From Siphonodentalium dalli (lineage: Eukaryota; Mollusca; Scaphopoda; Gadilida; Siphonodentaliidae), in assembly GCA_032622095.1 (NCBI GenBank), contig CP136066.1:5975784-6039783 (forward strand): a stretch of 64,000 nucleotides of DNA, read 5' to 3'. Made by a program: the position numbers and the translations under genes. Shown here one piece after another: positions 11,200 through 23,084 of the stretch. The stretch's first letter is position 1. The number at the start of each line of letters is the position of its first letter. The notes under the pieces are model-generated. The model did no database searches. It was not told where the DNA came from and saw only the letters and a list, made by a program, of their open reading frames with translations.

Positions 11200-12480
11200 C
11201 TTTTAATAATCTGTTATTATTTCTCGCAAACTGTTGACTTCAATTTGATTATCGAACTCAGCATAGACTATCACGTTGATCACTGAAACTAGAGCTACAG
11301 CAAACTGAAGCTCTAACCGTATGTTACCTGTTTTTATAGGATGCAAATGTCCTTCCTCTGCTCCTTGGTCAGGTGTAAGGTCGTAACCCCAGAAACAATA
11401 ACCATTCATGTATTTTTCGAGATTCAAACCAAAGGATTTGTTTTGTCCAAACATACCCGAAGACTGATACAGTGATAAATAAGATCTTAGGAATTGTTCT
11501 GATGTAAAGTTTGGTTCAAATGGTCGGTTATGAATTGTATGCCCGTCCTGACTAACTTCAAGCTTTTTTCAGATTAAAGTGTTGGAAATGGAATGGGTTC
11601 GTTTCAATATCGCCATTCATATCTTTGTTTGATACCAAGCCTATGAAAAGTCTCTCTGGCAATTGTCTTTGAAAAAGGTGATCTTCAATATTTGATCTAA
11701 GCCCTGCACCATAGTGAATGTTTTCACTTCAACTCTTCTAATCGGTATTTTCTTATTTTTCTGTATTATTGTTTGGTTCAAGTTATTTGCTACTACTGGC
11801 ATCAGCGTAATTGTACGAACATTGAAAACTGCCGTTTCAAACACTATTTTTCCATCGTCTTGACCAATTAAAGATAATTTTGGATCGCTCTATTGAGATG
11901 AATTCTTATCTCAATTCCATTTGGTAAGTATTTCTCTTGTAGAAATATATCTGTGTGTAAACGACCACACAATTCTACCGTTTTACTATCTGCTATGATT
12001 GCTTGGCGAGATTTCAATCCATCATTATGACCAGCTTTAGTGTTTTCGATGAATGTTTAGCGGTATCTGGATACCACATTTCTAGTGCGGCAAGTTGATT
12101 TTATGCATCACCAGAATAAGTCAAGAGATTTTCCATGTAGGCTCGATAAGGATAAATATATCCGTTCGCCGTTACAATTTTGTTATTTAGGTAAATATCG
12201 ATACTACTGAGCATGCTATGGAGAAAGTTGTTAACAGGCGCAAGTTTGTTCCATCTGCTTTTGTGATTTTGAATTTCAGGTACAAATATGATTGATTCAC
12301 ATCTGTCCATTTTTCATTTCGAGGCGGAATTACAAATTATATCGGTGCGGAATGATTCAAAGAGCTAATCGGTTGATGTTCTATCCATTGTGATTCCAAC
12401 ATCGTTGTCATTGTTGGTGCAACATCAGAAGCATCTAACTCGGACTTGCTGCATTCGCATGATCCATTTTGCATCATCAT
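11200..12480 (-). pseudogene. Polinton major capsid protein (double jelly roll family), decayed
   Basis: This belongs to the family often annotated as F54H12.2-like in invertebrate genomes, the Polinton capsid protein that forms the icosahedral shell. The start is ATG 12480, with an N-terminal CECSKSELD segment. Family landmarks follow in order: YLYLKFKITKADGTNL (about 12270), YPYRAYMENLL (about 12140), IPIRRVEVKTF (about 11730) and WGYDLTPDQGAEEGH with NVIVYAEFDNQIEV (11400-11240). The landmarks fall in at least three frames, with several stops (for example near 11640 and 12101), so the gene is broken. It starts only 4-6 bp after the stop of the basic protein gene, a compact viral arrangement. 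Confidence 0.85.
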
Positions 12481-12483
12481 GAT

Positions 12484-14936
12484 TTAATCAAATATACCGA
12501 GAGATCGTTTTGATTTCTGTACAGGTGTTTTAGTGGACTTACTTCTAACTCGTTTGCGAGAAGAATGATTTTCCAAAGACCGCGATGATCTATTTATGCG
12601 TTTTGATGTTGATATTTTTTTTATTGTTCCATTCCAAAAGATTTCAATGCTACTTTACCTTGTTCCAAAAATACTTCTTTTGGACTTTTACCACGATGAA
12701 TGATATATGTCCATGCTTGAATATTAGTTGTCACACTCAGGCCGGCGCTCTCATTGCGCTGCAAAAGTATCAAAGCGCCCACCTAAACGCACTAAGGTCT
12801 CCAAGAACCGATTGGTGACGCAGTGGACACTGGCTACAACGGGCGAGGATCTCCATGGTCGCCCATAGGTGCAGCGCAGAGGCTCGGCGTTCTGACCAGG
12901 ACGTAGTACTGTCGCCGTGACAGCGCAAAGCAAAGCGCCAAGCGAGCGACGTGAGCGTTATGTGGACGTAGCAAAAGCGCATATTAGGTTCTCGTGGTCG
13001 CAGCAAGGAATTAATCTTGTCTTTTGCGACTACAGTAAGCTTAATCAAATTCTCACTACGTGCCTTTCCCGTCCTTAATACGCTCAATGAGGCTCTGTCC
13101 AAAACTTATTGCGCTCTTTCTGCGCTGTCATGGGGTGTTATGGACTGGTTCCCGCTCACAGAACGTTCACATTGTGCTGCCACTGCGACTCTGGCGCTCG
13201 CTTTACGCCCAAGCGTTATACATGGCGTTCTTCCGGCGTTTACAGTACGATCCCACATGGAAATGCGGTCTGCTCACACCAACTGTTGTATTGCGTGTGT
13301 CTTTGGTAGGTATCTGTTATGTCTGAATTATATAGTTGTATTGCGTGTATCTGTTATGTCTGAATTATATATTTGTATTGTGTGTGTCTTTGGTAGGTAT
13401 CTGTTATGTCTGAATTATATAGTTGTATTGCGTGTGTCTTTGGTAGATATATGTTATGTCTGAATTATATAGTTGTATTGCGTGTGTCTTTGCGATCAGG
13501 CTGGCGTTTGATTTGAGTTGAAAAAGTATCAAAATACGAGTAACGCACAGTGGAAGCGCGGGAAATTGTCAGAAATTTTCAATCTGTTAAAACAAGAGAA
13601 CCAATGTCAGAAATGGTAACGAGCTCAAGATCATATATTATAAACCCAAGAATGTAATTGTAGAATATAAAATATATTGGTTTTGCGAATGACCAACTCA
13701 GAATTCCGTTAAATAACAATAACAACCAGCACCTAATTAACGAACCGGTGGCCGACTCGACCGTCTCCGACCACAACCCCCAGTGGGCTGCAGAAATTTC
13801 TTTTATTTGTAATTGACATATAGTTTATCACAAACCAAAAATCAACATTAATCAACGTTGATTAACACAATAAACGAAAGTGAATTTTCCCAACTACATG
13901 CACCTTTTACGGAACTCGGCCTCCAGCTTGCAGTTTGACTTTTAATCATCCCAAAAATTCCCATTCTATAAATAAAACTAGTAAAATACCCATTGATCAT
14001 GTCAGCCCGCACGCGAAACGAGAAACTCCCCCACCAGTTATACTTGCGGCGCGCGTGACAAGCTATGCTCCTATCCCGCTTATCACGTTTTCGTCGCGCT
14101 CTTTGTACGACCCATTGCGTTCCTGCTTTGTCACGTCAATTCTCACGCTCTCACGCGCTCTCACTCCGTTTCCTCCACACCGTAAACGCTCTTAATGCGT
14201 TCAAGTCGTTGTCATTGCGTTGTTAGTACGCTTTGCGTTGTCATGGCGACGGTACTACGCCTGGTCAGAACGCCGAACCACTGCGCTTGTTTTGTGCATG
14301 CACAAAACAAGCGCGGCGCTCTGGCGCTCTGGGGCGATCACGGAGACCCTCTCCCGTCCTAGCCAGTGTACACTGCGTCATCAATACGTTCTTGGATACC
14401 TTACTGCGCTTTGCTTGGCGCTTTGATTATTTTTCAGCGCAGTGCAAGCGCCGGCCTGATCGCAGCGGAGTGTGACAGTAGTTTAATCGGACAGCAAATC
14501 TATTGCGGAATGTTGGGTATTTTCCCCACAACATAAAAACTGACTATGACTGGAGAACGCAGGAGGCGCTATCTATACTCTCCGCGCCCGCGCAGAGAAC
14601 GTTTTGCGAACTTATTGTGAACGTACTAGCATCACAATGACAGCGACTTGAACGCACTAAGAGCGTGAGACTTGATAAAGTAGGAACGCAATAGGAGCAT
14701 ACTTTGTTTTAAAAGTTTGACAATTTTCGACAGTTTTCGGCGCTCCTCCTGCGTCTTACTCATATGTTGGTACTTTTGCAGCGCAGTGAGAGCGCCGGCC
14801 TGAGTGTGACAGGGGTTTTAGCAATCTGACCAATAGGTTTTAGAAACGGTACTACTGTTCTCATTGCAGATTTGAATAGTGAACCAATTCCATTTCCATA
14901 CTGTCTAGGTACGCCTCTATACATGGGGATCATCAT
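12484..14936 (-). pseudogene. Polinton basic protein gene split by a 2.1-kb insertion
   Basis: The 5' part (14936-14812) encodes a Gly-rich segment with YGNGIGSLFKSAMRTVVPF. The 3' part (12728-12484) resumes with a Lys-rich segment (HRGKSPKEVF) and, after a stop and a one-base shift in an A-run, ends in a very basic tail with SSRKRVRSKSTKTPVQKSKR. The start overlaps the stop of the penton-like gene as ATGATG/TGA, and its stop at 12484 sits just before the capsid ATG. Together it would be about 130 residues. The basic tail suggests a DNA-condensing or core role like adenoviral core proteins (inference). The TIR element at 12729-14811 separates the parts. Confidence 0.7.
12729..14811. mobile_element. 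TIR element inserted in the Polinton basic protein gene
   Basis: The inverted ends TGTCACACTCAGGCCGGCGC (12729) and its complement at 14770-14811 extend to about 40 bp, with an internal copy of the end near 14430-14478. The interior is rich in AGCGC/GCGCT words, and four to five tandem copies of a roughly 50-bp unit (TTGTATTGCGTGTGTCTTTG) lie at 13285-13495. No transposase ORF is recognised; ORFs at 13017-13463 are low-complexity. No clear target duplication is visible (left flank ATATTAGT, right flank GGGGTTTT). Coding sequence of the host viral gene on both sides fixes the insertion point. It is probably non-autonomous; the superfamily is unknown. Confidence 0.75.
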
Positions 14937-15742
14937 AAATACAAATTACTTCGGCGTCGGAAATGCAACTTTATCATAGACTTTCCACCAACAAACTGAA
15001 TTGGTTTGCCAGTATCACCAGATATATATACATGTATGGTATCAAAGTTAGACTTTGATACTGGTACATAATGTAAGTTTTGGAATTCATGTTTAATATG
15101 TTGACCATCATGTATTCTTTTACTCTCGAATGATGGCACTCGTAATATCCGTGCCTCAACATCACTTACAATTGTATAATCAGCAATGTCAGAATAAACA
15201 AACAATTGATTATGCTCCGCATTTAAATAAACTCCATATGGAAATGTTATCGAAGGAGTAGCAAATGTAACACTCTCTGATTTTGTTCTGTCACCAAGTT
15301 TATCCAAAAGAGCTCTGGAGGTTACAAGACCTACTTTGGTATAACTATTGGTTGAAATTTTAACCCCTTGTTGAGCTTTGGAATATCCGAATTCGAATTC
15401 CAGTTCTGGAATCAATCTGCTTACTGTACTATCAATTACACCTTGAATTGTATCAGTCAAATGTGCTGCACCAGAATATGCTCCTGTTGGTATTTTTAAT
15501 TCTATACCATTTTCTGGTTTTGAAATTACTACATCACTCATTGATAACTTGTGCAGGTATTGTAAAATTCTTGGAACGGAATTTTTATTTTTATTATGCA
15601 AGCATCTCCAATAATGTTGTATGTTTCTGATGGTACCATTAGTTCAACCATTGCAACTTCCCAAAGTTCTTTATGGTTTTTGATAATTTCACTGTGAAAC
15701 AACATTGTGAGTTGGCTGGGTAAAGTAACATTGAACTATCAC
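14933..15742 (-). pseudogene. Polinton penton-like minor capsid protein
   Basis: The longest clean viral ORF in the left half (14933-15601, 222 codons) ends in VYISGDTGKPIQFVGGKSM followed by LHFRRR, a C-terminal signature I associate with Polinton minor (vertex) capsid proteins. Coding similarity extends upstream to ATG 15742 (short motif LLYPANS, then HKELWEVAMVELMVPSETYN), but in two other frames, so two frameshifts break the N-terminal third. The expected role is the pentameric vertex capsomer, single jelly roll (family knowledge). It lies between integrase and basic protein genes, and its stop overlaps the next start. The exact capsid class is less certain than the Polinton origin. Confidence 0.7.
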
Positions 15743-15895
15743 TCATGAGAGTTATGTAGAATGAATTCATGTTTTCTCAGTAATTTTCAATAATTTCAGT
15801 CCAGGTGTTGGTAGAATATAACCTAGATAGCTACTTAGAGGAATAAGTCACGATTAATTGAATCTGAATGATTTTGCGACATGATATATTCTGTT

Positions 15896-16235
15896 TTATA
15901 CTAAATTTGAAGCTGGGATCCAACTGTGAAACTTTTTTGGGTATCCAAGCCAATGAACTTTAATTTCTTTTACTGTTTTACCACCCACTCTCCTCGTTCT
16001 TTTATCAATAACTGATTCTATTTCATACACCTTACTGTCTTTTATACGTTGGATTTCATGTTTGTAGAATGATCCATCAATCTCTTCACCATCAAGATCA
16101 GAAACTTTGTATCGTCGGCTGTATTCAAAGATATCGTAAAACGATTTTTCGCGCGAAAAGTGTTTTTCTCGGATTCGGAATCTAGGTAACAAAATACATC
16201 AGATAAATTCTCATCAGGGCCGAAATCCAATCGGA
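15896..16235 (-). pseudogene. Polinton integrase, C-terminal part with chromodomain
   Basis: Only the C-terminal region of a retroviral-type (RVE) integrase is present. The frame reads a basic linker (EEIDGSFYKHEIQRI), then a chromodomain with VYEIESVIDKRTRRVGGKT and KVHWLGYPKKFHSWIPASNL, ending at 15896. Polinton integrases carry such a chromodomain, which in the family is thought to guide insertion by chromatin contact. The catalytic core (D,D35E) and zinc-binding N-terminus are missing: similarity stops at about 16240, where unrelated repeat DNA begins. It is a remnant and cannot be functional. Confidence 0.75.
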
Positions 16236-16249
16236 AATCAGAGTTTTAG

Positions 16250-18000
16250 GCATGTGACCTAACCTCGTATTTTCATTGGACTTGTTTGATAGTTCAGAAA
16301 AGACGTAAACATTATACGAGGTTTCTGAGCAAGAACAGCGGCCACGCTGTTGACACAAACGTCATATACATTACGCACCAAAACACTTAGCATTATAGTC
16401 AAGGCGCGGATAGAGGGGGTGCGCAATAAAAACGGAATGATTGGGACTAGTGTTTTATTTTGGCAACATTATCACTGATTCCGAATCCCGTTTGTAGTAC
16501 AGCAAAAAGTGGCAGCCAAAATAACAAGGATATAGGCCCTATTTCCAAGGTCGTCCCTCGAAATTTAACGACGTTTTTGCCGACTACCGCAGAGTGGTTA
16601 CTGCAACACTAAACGTTCATAGATAGTCAAACGTCGAGTGAATCGTCTTAGAATGAACAAATACAACATGTGTTGTTATGTTCTAAATGCAGTTGATATT
16701 GTTCTGAATGTAGTTGTCGAATTCTTTACTGTCATGACATCGTGATGACTGCAAAATGTTTTTCGTGACAATTCGAAGAAATGTTCCCATTTCAACTATG
16801 TTTGAAAGAACACTACACTATAGATCGGGTAGTATTACATATCATTAGAATATATTGCGATGGCGCATTTATGGATAGTTCCCGAGTATAAAATCTGGAA
16901 TGTTAACCCTCACCCCAAAGGAGAAAAACTGGCAGGCGCTGTCCATGCGATATTTAGCCTATCGATTTCGTCAATATAGAGACTGAGACATTCGTTGAAG
17001 AATATAAAATTAGCTATTACAATTCTTTCCAGTGGTAAAGAAATCATTGTGTTATGAATATCTGAGTTTAACACTTGGAATTTCGTGAATGCATTACTGG
17101 GCCATTACCAATATATACGCCCTCATTCTACGCGATTCGATCCAGGCCCCACACATAACCTTTAAGGCCCGCAAACTAACTTGATCATTGTGCATCTTTG
17201 ATTAAACTTTACAGAATTGTTGTTGTTCGCTATGAGCCTATGATGTCCGTTTGAACTGTTCGATGTTAACACGAAACAAAACTGGATATGTAGATACCAG
17301 ACAAGATGGGGATGGACCAAGATGACCGCTATTTCCGAGGACCGCGGGGTTATACTCCACTCATTTCGATCTCGTCTTAAGTTACAAATATGACAGAAAA
17401 CATGCAATACAACTTAATATTTTTGTTACAATGACGTATTGATTTTTACATTCGAAGTTCACACTTCTTGTGAAATTCGATTGTAAAAATAAAAAATGGC
17501 GGTCAAAATTATGTAATATTGGAATACTCCACTCATTTCGATCTCGTCTTAAGTTACAAATATGACAGAAAACATGCAATACAACTTAATATTTTTGTTA
17601 CAATGACGTATTGATTTTTACATTCGAAGTTCACACTTCTTGTGAAATTCGATTGTAAAAATAAAAAATGGCGGTCAAAATTATGTAATATTGGGAAATT
17701 TCGTTAAATTTTATCAGATCTGTTCTAGTTATACCTATAATATACCTATATATAAACCTATAGCATTAAATGACCAATTGCGCAACCGGATATGATGTCT
17801 AATCCAAATCCGAAGATGTTGTGCCATATCACGAGGATTTGACATTTGTGTGTCCCTCAAAATCGAATTTCGAAGTAGGTGTACTAAATTGCTAAACAAA
17901 TTATCAATCTTTACTTTAATGTCCCGAATAGAGCACACATATAGTGCTATGTATGTCAGTTATGGACCACAGTGCCTGTTTGGGTAGATATTAAGCCACC
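16250..18000. other. Repeat-derived DNA in the gap between Polinton halves
   Basis: No gene is recognised. ACCTCGTAT at 16262 and ATACGAGGT at 16315 form a small inverted pair. At 17352 and 17524 begin two tandem copies of a 172-bp unit (starting ATACTCCACTCATTTCG and including GAAGTTCACACTTCTTGTG and AAAATGGCGGTCAAAATTAT). Nothing else can be supported. Confidence 0.45.
17352..17695. repeat. 172-bp tandem duplication
   Basis: The two copies are almost identical across their whole length, so the duplication is recent compared with its surroundings. The apparent ORFs at 17162-17407 and 17382-17579 share their N-terminal translation only because of this duplication. Confidence 0.85.
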
Positions 18001-18049
18001 ACTATCAAAAATAGTGGACACAATGACGACAATGGTATCAAAATTGTGC

Positions 18050-18420
18050 AGTTTATGCTAACTGTCACCAGTTCGTGTCCATGTATACGAAAAATATTCC
18101 CAAAGGAAATATTTGATTTCGACCGAGTCCGAGACCATATAACGAGTGTTACAAACCAGCCAATGAGTGTCCAATCTATCCACCCAACAGGTGTATCAAA
18201 TCATACAACGAGTTCCTTATGCCAAACAGCTGATGTCCCAATTGACAAACTACCCAACTATTGTATACATATATCCAACTGGTACCACAAATCACAAAAG
18301 TGTGCCCCAGCCATCCAACTGGTGTAAAAACCCATCAAAATGCATGTCCCAAAACCACACACAGAGTGTCCCAAACCAATAGTCCATGGGATTGGTGTCA
18401 GAATTGCACAAATTGTTATA
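18050..18420 (-). repeat. Degenerate minisatellite of the GGTTTGGGACACT family
   Basis: Units of roughly 20-23 bp, read on this strand as CCAACTGGTGT, CCAAACCA and AGTGTCCCAA words. The same family is found on the opposite strand at 21895-22150, 22830-23083 and 28690-29150. Translations of this stretch are repetitive and not coding. Confidence 0.6.
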
Positions 18421-18429
18421 AAAGCATGA

Positions 18430-20650
18430 AACTTGGCACATATGTTCCTTGGACCATACTGATCATTTTCGGATAATGACCCCATTGAAATGGGAAAGTT
18501 GCTAGGCAACTACCCGAAATAATAAAATGTCTCTAAGGGTATGGTTTACAGCATTTAATTGAAATGTGGTAGTAGTTAATTGCATACTGGAGGTTTCTTT
18601 GTGACATATATTTAGCATAAAATGGTTTGTGACATCATTTTATATCAAGTTGCCCATAACAATCGTTGCTATGCAGCTACCCGAACAAGAAAATGTGTGT
18701 TCTCAGTGACATTTTGAGGCCTTCTCGGTGGCGTTTCGGGGCCATGCTGCACAACGAGTTAGTCTAAGGACATTTAGCATGTGTCCACACATATGTAGTG
18801 TATATTGTATAAGTATATAGAGTTACTTACCCTACCACCTACCCTATTTTAAGTCTTGATCACACAACGATCTGAATATATAACAACGTTCTATCAGCTA
18901 CACATCACTTGGTGAGACTATAGTGGAGATTCAGTTGAACATATTTATTTTTTATATATTACTTATTATTTAGAGGGACACTAACAATCACTTTAACAAC
19001 AAAAGTTTAATATTTGGGAGACTTTATTTAGACATTGTCTGTTATATGTAGTTTACAACGAATATTTCAGTCCTACAAAGTCGACGTCGATGCATGTTTA
19101 TTTATAGCAGTTATCAATAATATGTGTTTTTGTTGTCGTTGTTGTAACTTGGGTTTGGAAGACTCATCACGTCTTTATTCACTTCAGCAATGTTCCGGGC
19201 CAAATGTTCAGCAAACGAGTCATGTTGGGTCCCATTATGTTCAATTGGGAAATTTGGTAAAGTTCTTAACAAAAATATGTAATTTTTCAACCAAAAACGT
19301 GTTTGGGGAGGAGTAGCTAAAATCCATTATTTCACAAACCGTTGTAAATTTCTTTCTACATATGCTTTATAGATAACTGCTACACCATATGGATTAAATA
19401 GTTTGACATTATTGTAATATCCATTTGAATGATAATGTTTAAAAACAAGATATTTTTTGTGAAAAACAGCGATTTTTCAGCAAAAATATAATCTTTCGGC
19501 TCCAAATGGCAGGACAATCCAAATTAACCAATACTATTTTCATATCAAGTACAGATATGGTATGATGTAGTAATTTTAACACCAACAATGTTGGCAAATA
19601 CGTTATGACATAGCCGCAAGCCTCGCTTTACCAACATCGTTAATTTCTGGAAAAAGTCACTGGTGGGTATCGTTCATCGTCGATTTAACAACAGCCACCA
19701 CCAATTCCGTTATTTTCACTATCATTTTCCTGAAGAATATATATTTCTTCTTTTAAAATAAGATGTTTTCAACTTGTTCTACAGTGGGTAGGGGTATCTC
19801 GAAAACTATAGCTCTTTTTCGATTTGGCCGCTGCACTAAGGTATCCCGAGTCAACATCCCAAAATTGGTCCAGTCGTCTGGGAGAAAAACCGCGAACTGA
19901 CAGACAGATAGACAGATGTTACTCTTTTAAAACGTATAGATATTTCCGCGATATTAGAGACCCAATAGTGTAGTTTATTTGTTTTTTCGAAGTGGGACCA
20001 CTCTTGTCAGGAATGGGGATCACAGGAGGGAACATCACAATTGATAAAACATTATTTTCGCTGTTTTCCTACCAACGTATATGTGTGTCGCCATCATACT
20101 ATGAATTAACGATGTGTCGGAACACGACATGGGAATGGTTGTTTGACGTCACGACTAATTGTTTCGTGAATCTATTCACAATCTTATATACACCTGTGAA
20201 TTCTGGATAACTGAATAATTTAACTGTGCACCAGGTTCACATTTGTATCTTGCATCAACCGGCGTGATATAATATAAAGAGACCAATTGTCTTTTTTACA
20301 GTTCTTTGTGCGATACCATAAGCCTTATCAGAATGCACCAATTGACCAGTTCCTGCAACTAACCGTATATCACTGTTCTGAAGGAAAAGTGCTGAATTGT
20401 TCATCACTATTGGAACTGGGTGGTGAACTGCAATGTAAGAAATTGTTCGCGTCCGATAAATTCTACTGCCAGTGCATTTTGGACAAAACGTTATATTATG
20501 TAAGATGACTGGTACAAAATAATGCTAAAAGTTTTGTTTAATGCCTTGCATATATGGTGGCTGAAAACTATAACGTCACACCGTGCATAAACTAATTTAA
20601 ATTAACGTTGAATTATGCGATTGTTCATCATACTATTATTTCAAATACAC
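18430..20650. other. Repeat-derived DNA with two weak exon candidates
   Basis: The region is mostly unassigned. Near 19790-19940 it has a stretch ending in GACAGACAGATAGACAGATG that resembles retroposon or DNA element tails seen in invertebrates; a related tail is near 38125. Two + strand open stretches may be exons or fossil exons. One, at 19992-20210, has cysteines spaced somewhat like a sushi domain (ICVSPSYYELTMCRNTTW). The other, at 20299-20508, is preceded by CTTTTTTACAG and ends ...KFYCQC...YYVR stop. Neither is supported by a recognised homologue. Confidence 0.3.
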
Positions 20651-21052
20651 ATCTACTATATATTTTGGAATTTATGTCTGTCTGTGTGTTATAGACTCGA
20701 AAATTACTCCACCTATCCGACTCAAATTTGGTATGTAGGACTACTTTGATACGGTGAACAATTTCACGTGCGACCGTGTCCTTGATCTTGACCTCGCTCA
20801 TATACGCTAGCATATGCATGTTTCTGGACCTCGACCGATCCGACTCGAGTTTGGTATGTAGGACTACATGTACTTTGATCTCGGGAACAATATGGGCGGG
20901 TCCAATATCACGTGCGACCGTGTTCATGACATTGACATTGTCCTCGCTCATATATGCATGTTTCTGGACCGATCTAACAATAGTTTGTCCAGGCGGAGGA
21001 GATCACAAATAAATCCCTAAGTAGCCCGGACGAAGTCGGGCACATCGGCTAG
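20651..21052 (+). mobile_element. Helitron-like non-autonomous element 1
   Basis: It begins A|TCTACTATATATTTTGG, continuing into a GTCTGTCTGTGTG start region, and ends with a short hairpin CCCGGACGAAGTCGGG at about 21024-21039, about 10 nt before CTAG|T at 21049-21052. A 5' TC, a 3' hairpin before CTAG and insertion between A and T are Helitron features. No Rep/helicase ORF is present. The element is about 400 bp. The family assignment rests on termini only. Confidence 0.5.
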
Positions 21053-21680
21053 TCTAATATTTATTTTGGGACTTATGTTTGTCTGTTTGTTTGTCTGTTA
21101 GCTATGGCCGGGAAAACTGCCATACGGATTTTGACGAAATTTGATACCTATGGTTACTTTTGTCCAGGGAGTGTATTGGACTGGTCAAATCGTGACTCCG
21201 ACCTGACCTTGACCTTCAAAAAGATCAATTCAAGGTCAAATCTGGTAAAACGGACGCATTTCTACGAAATTTGATACCCATGGGTACTTTTGTCCGGGGA
21301 GTGTTTTTGGACGGGTCAAATCGTTACCCTGACCTGACATTGACCTTCAAAATTGTCAATTCAAGGTCAAATCGCGAATTTTGACGGGATTTCGACAACA
21401 TTTGATACATATGGTTACTTTTGTCCGAGGAGTGTTTTGGACGGGTCAAATCGTTACCCCAACCTGACCTTGACCTTCAAAATTGTCAATTCAAGGTCAA
21501 ATCGGGTAAAACCTGACGGATTTCGACGGGTACTTCCGTCGGGTACTTTTGTCCGGGGAGTGTTTTGGACGGGTCAAATCGTGACCTCGACCTGACCTTC
21601 ACCTTCAAAATGGTCAAATAGCGCAATTCGCCGAAAATCAGAAGGGAAACAGCCCGGACGAAGTCGGGTCCACCAGCTAG
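21053..21680 (+). mobile_element. Helitron-like non-autonomous element 2, head-to-tail with element 1
   Basis: It starts immediately after the CTAG of element 1 with TCTAATATTTATTTTGGGAC and GTTTGTCTG. It contains three to four degenerate repeats of a roughly 115-bp unit (TTTGTCCGGGGAGTGTTTTG, then GACCTGACCTTGACCTTCAA). It ends with the same hairpin CCCGGACGAAGTCGGG and CTAG at 21677-21680, followed by T. A second copy of its 3' half ends at about 22604 because of the 925-bp tandem duplication. Confidence 0.5.
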
Positions 21681-23083
21681 TGTTATATATTTAACAATGT
21701 GGGGTGTGCTGTATCTAGTGTCTATACATATACCTGATATATAAGAACAATATTATAGGGGTATTCTTATTGGTCGAGCCAATTTTATATCTTCCAGGGG
21801 GATATGAAATTGGCTCGACCAATAAGAACACCCCTATAATATTGTACTTTATTTTAGTTATGGTAAAACAGGGCTCAACCATTGTCTTCTTCGTAAAACG
21901 TTACCTCTGTTGTGTGGTTTGGGACACTAGCTGTGTTGTTGGTACACTCATTTTGGTAGCTTGTGACACTCGCTGGGTGGTTTGGCACACTGCTTGCATG
22001 GTTCGTTTGGGGGCACTCGAATGGAGGCTTTGGACACACATAGGGTGGTTTAGGACTCTGATTAGGTGGTTTGGGTACTCACTGGATGGCATGTAATAGT
22101 TTTTGTGTGGATTATATGACAAAAAGGGTGGTTGGGACAATACCTGAGTGGTTTGATCGGTCAAATCGGGTAAAACGGACGCATTTCTACGAAATTTGAT
22201 ACCCATGGGTACTTTTGTCCGGGGAGTGTTTTGGACGGGTCAAATCGTTACCATGACCTGACCTTGACCTTCAAAATTGTCAATTCAAGGTAAAATCGCG
22301 AATTTTGACGGGATTTCGACAACATATGATACATAAGGTTACTTTTGTCCGAGGAGTGCTTTGGACGGGTCAATTCGTTACCCCAACCTGACTTTGACCT
22401 TTAAAATGGTCAATTCAAGGTCAAATCGGGTAAAACCTGGCGGATTTCGACGGGTACTTTTGTCGGGTACTTTTGTCCGGGGAGTGTTTTGGACGGGTCA
22501 AATCGTGACCTCGACCTGACCTTCACCTTCAAAATGGTCAAATAGCGCAATTCGCCGAAAAGCAGAAGGGAAACAGCCCGGACGAAGTCGGGTCCACCAG
22601 CTAGTGTTATATATTTAACAATGTGGGGTGTGCTGTATCTAGTGTCTATACATATACCTGATATATAAGAACAACATTATAGGGGTATTCTTATTGGTTC
22701 CAGCCAATTTCATATCTTCCAGGGGGATATGAAATTGGCTCGACCAATAAGAACACCCCTATAATATTGTACTTTATTTTAGTTATGGTAAAACAGGGCT
22801 CAACCATTATCTTCTTCGTAAACGTTACCTCTGTTGTGTGGTTTGGGACACTAGCTGTGTTGTCGGTACACTCATTTTGGTAGCTTGTGACACTCGCTGG
22901 GTGGCTTGGCACACTGCTTGCATGGCTCGTTTGGGGGCACTCGAGTGGAGGCTTTGGACACACATAGGGTGGTTTAGGACTCTGATTAGGTGGTTTGGGT
23001 ACTCACTGGATGGCATGGAACAGATTTTGTGTGGATTATATGACAAAAAGGGTGGTTGGGACAATACCTGAATGGTTTGATGC
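21234..23083. repeat. 925-bp tandem duplication
   Basis: Copy 1 (about 21234-22158) and copy 2 (about 22159-23083) match throughout. GGTAAAACGGACGCATTTCT occurs at both starts, GGGTCCACCAGCTAGTG occurs 924-925 bp apart, and both contain the palindrome CAATTT...GGGGGATATGAAATTGGCTC and the same minisatellite. Each copy carries the 3' end of Helitron-like element 2, a hairpin and a minisatellite. Divergence is a few percent by eye. Confidence 0.85.
21755..21845. repeat. Inverted repeat hairpin (repeated at about 22679-22769)
   Basis: The arm TATTATAGGGGTATTCTTATTG is mirrored by CAATAAGAACACCCCTATAATA, with AGCCAATTT and AAATTGGCT inside. It is present in both copies of the 925-bp duplication. 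It is probably the core of a small foldback element. Confidence 0.6.
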
Positions 23084-23084
23084 A

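Noticed and set aside
13017-13463. 148-codon + strand ORF
   Set aside because: It lies within a TIR element and its C-terminal part is a translated 50-bp tandem repeat; no transposase motif.
17120-17160. Possible tRNA-like GTTCGA/GATTCGATCC word
   Set aside because: No matching acceptor stem or A/B box spacing could be found around it, nor around a similar word near 61922.
21901-22206. 101-codon minus-strand ORF, and its twin near 22825-23085
   Set aside because: Both are translations of the GGTTTGGGACACT minisatellite inside the 925-bp duplication.
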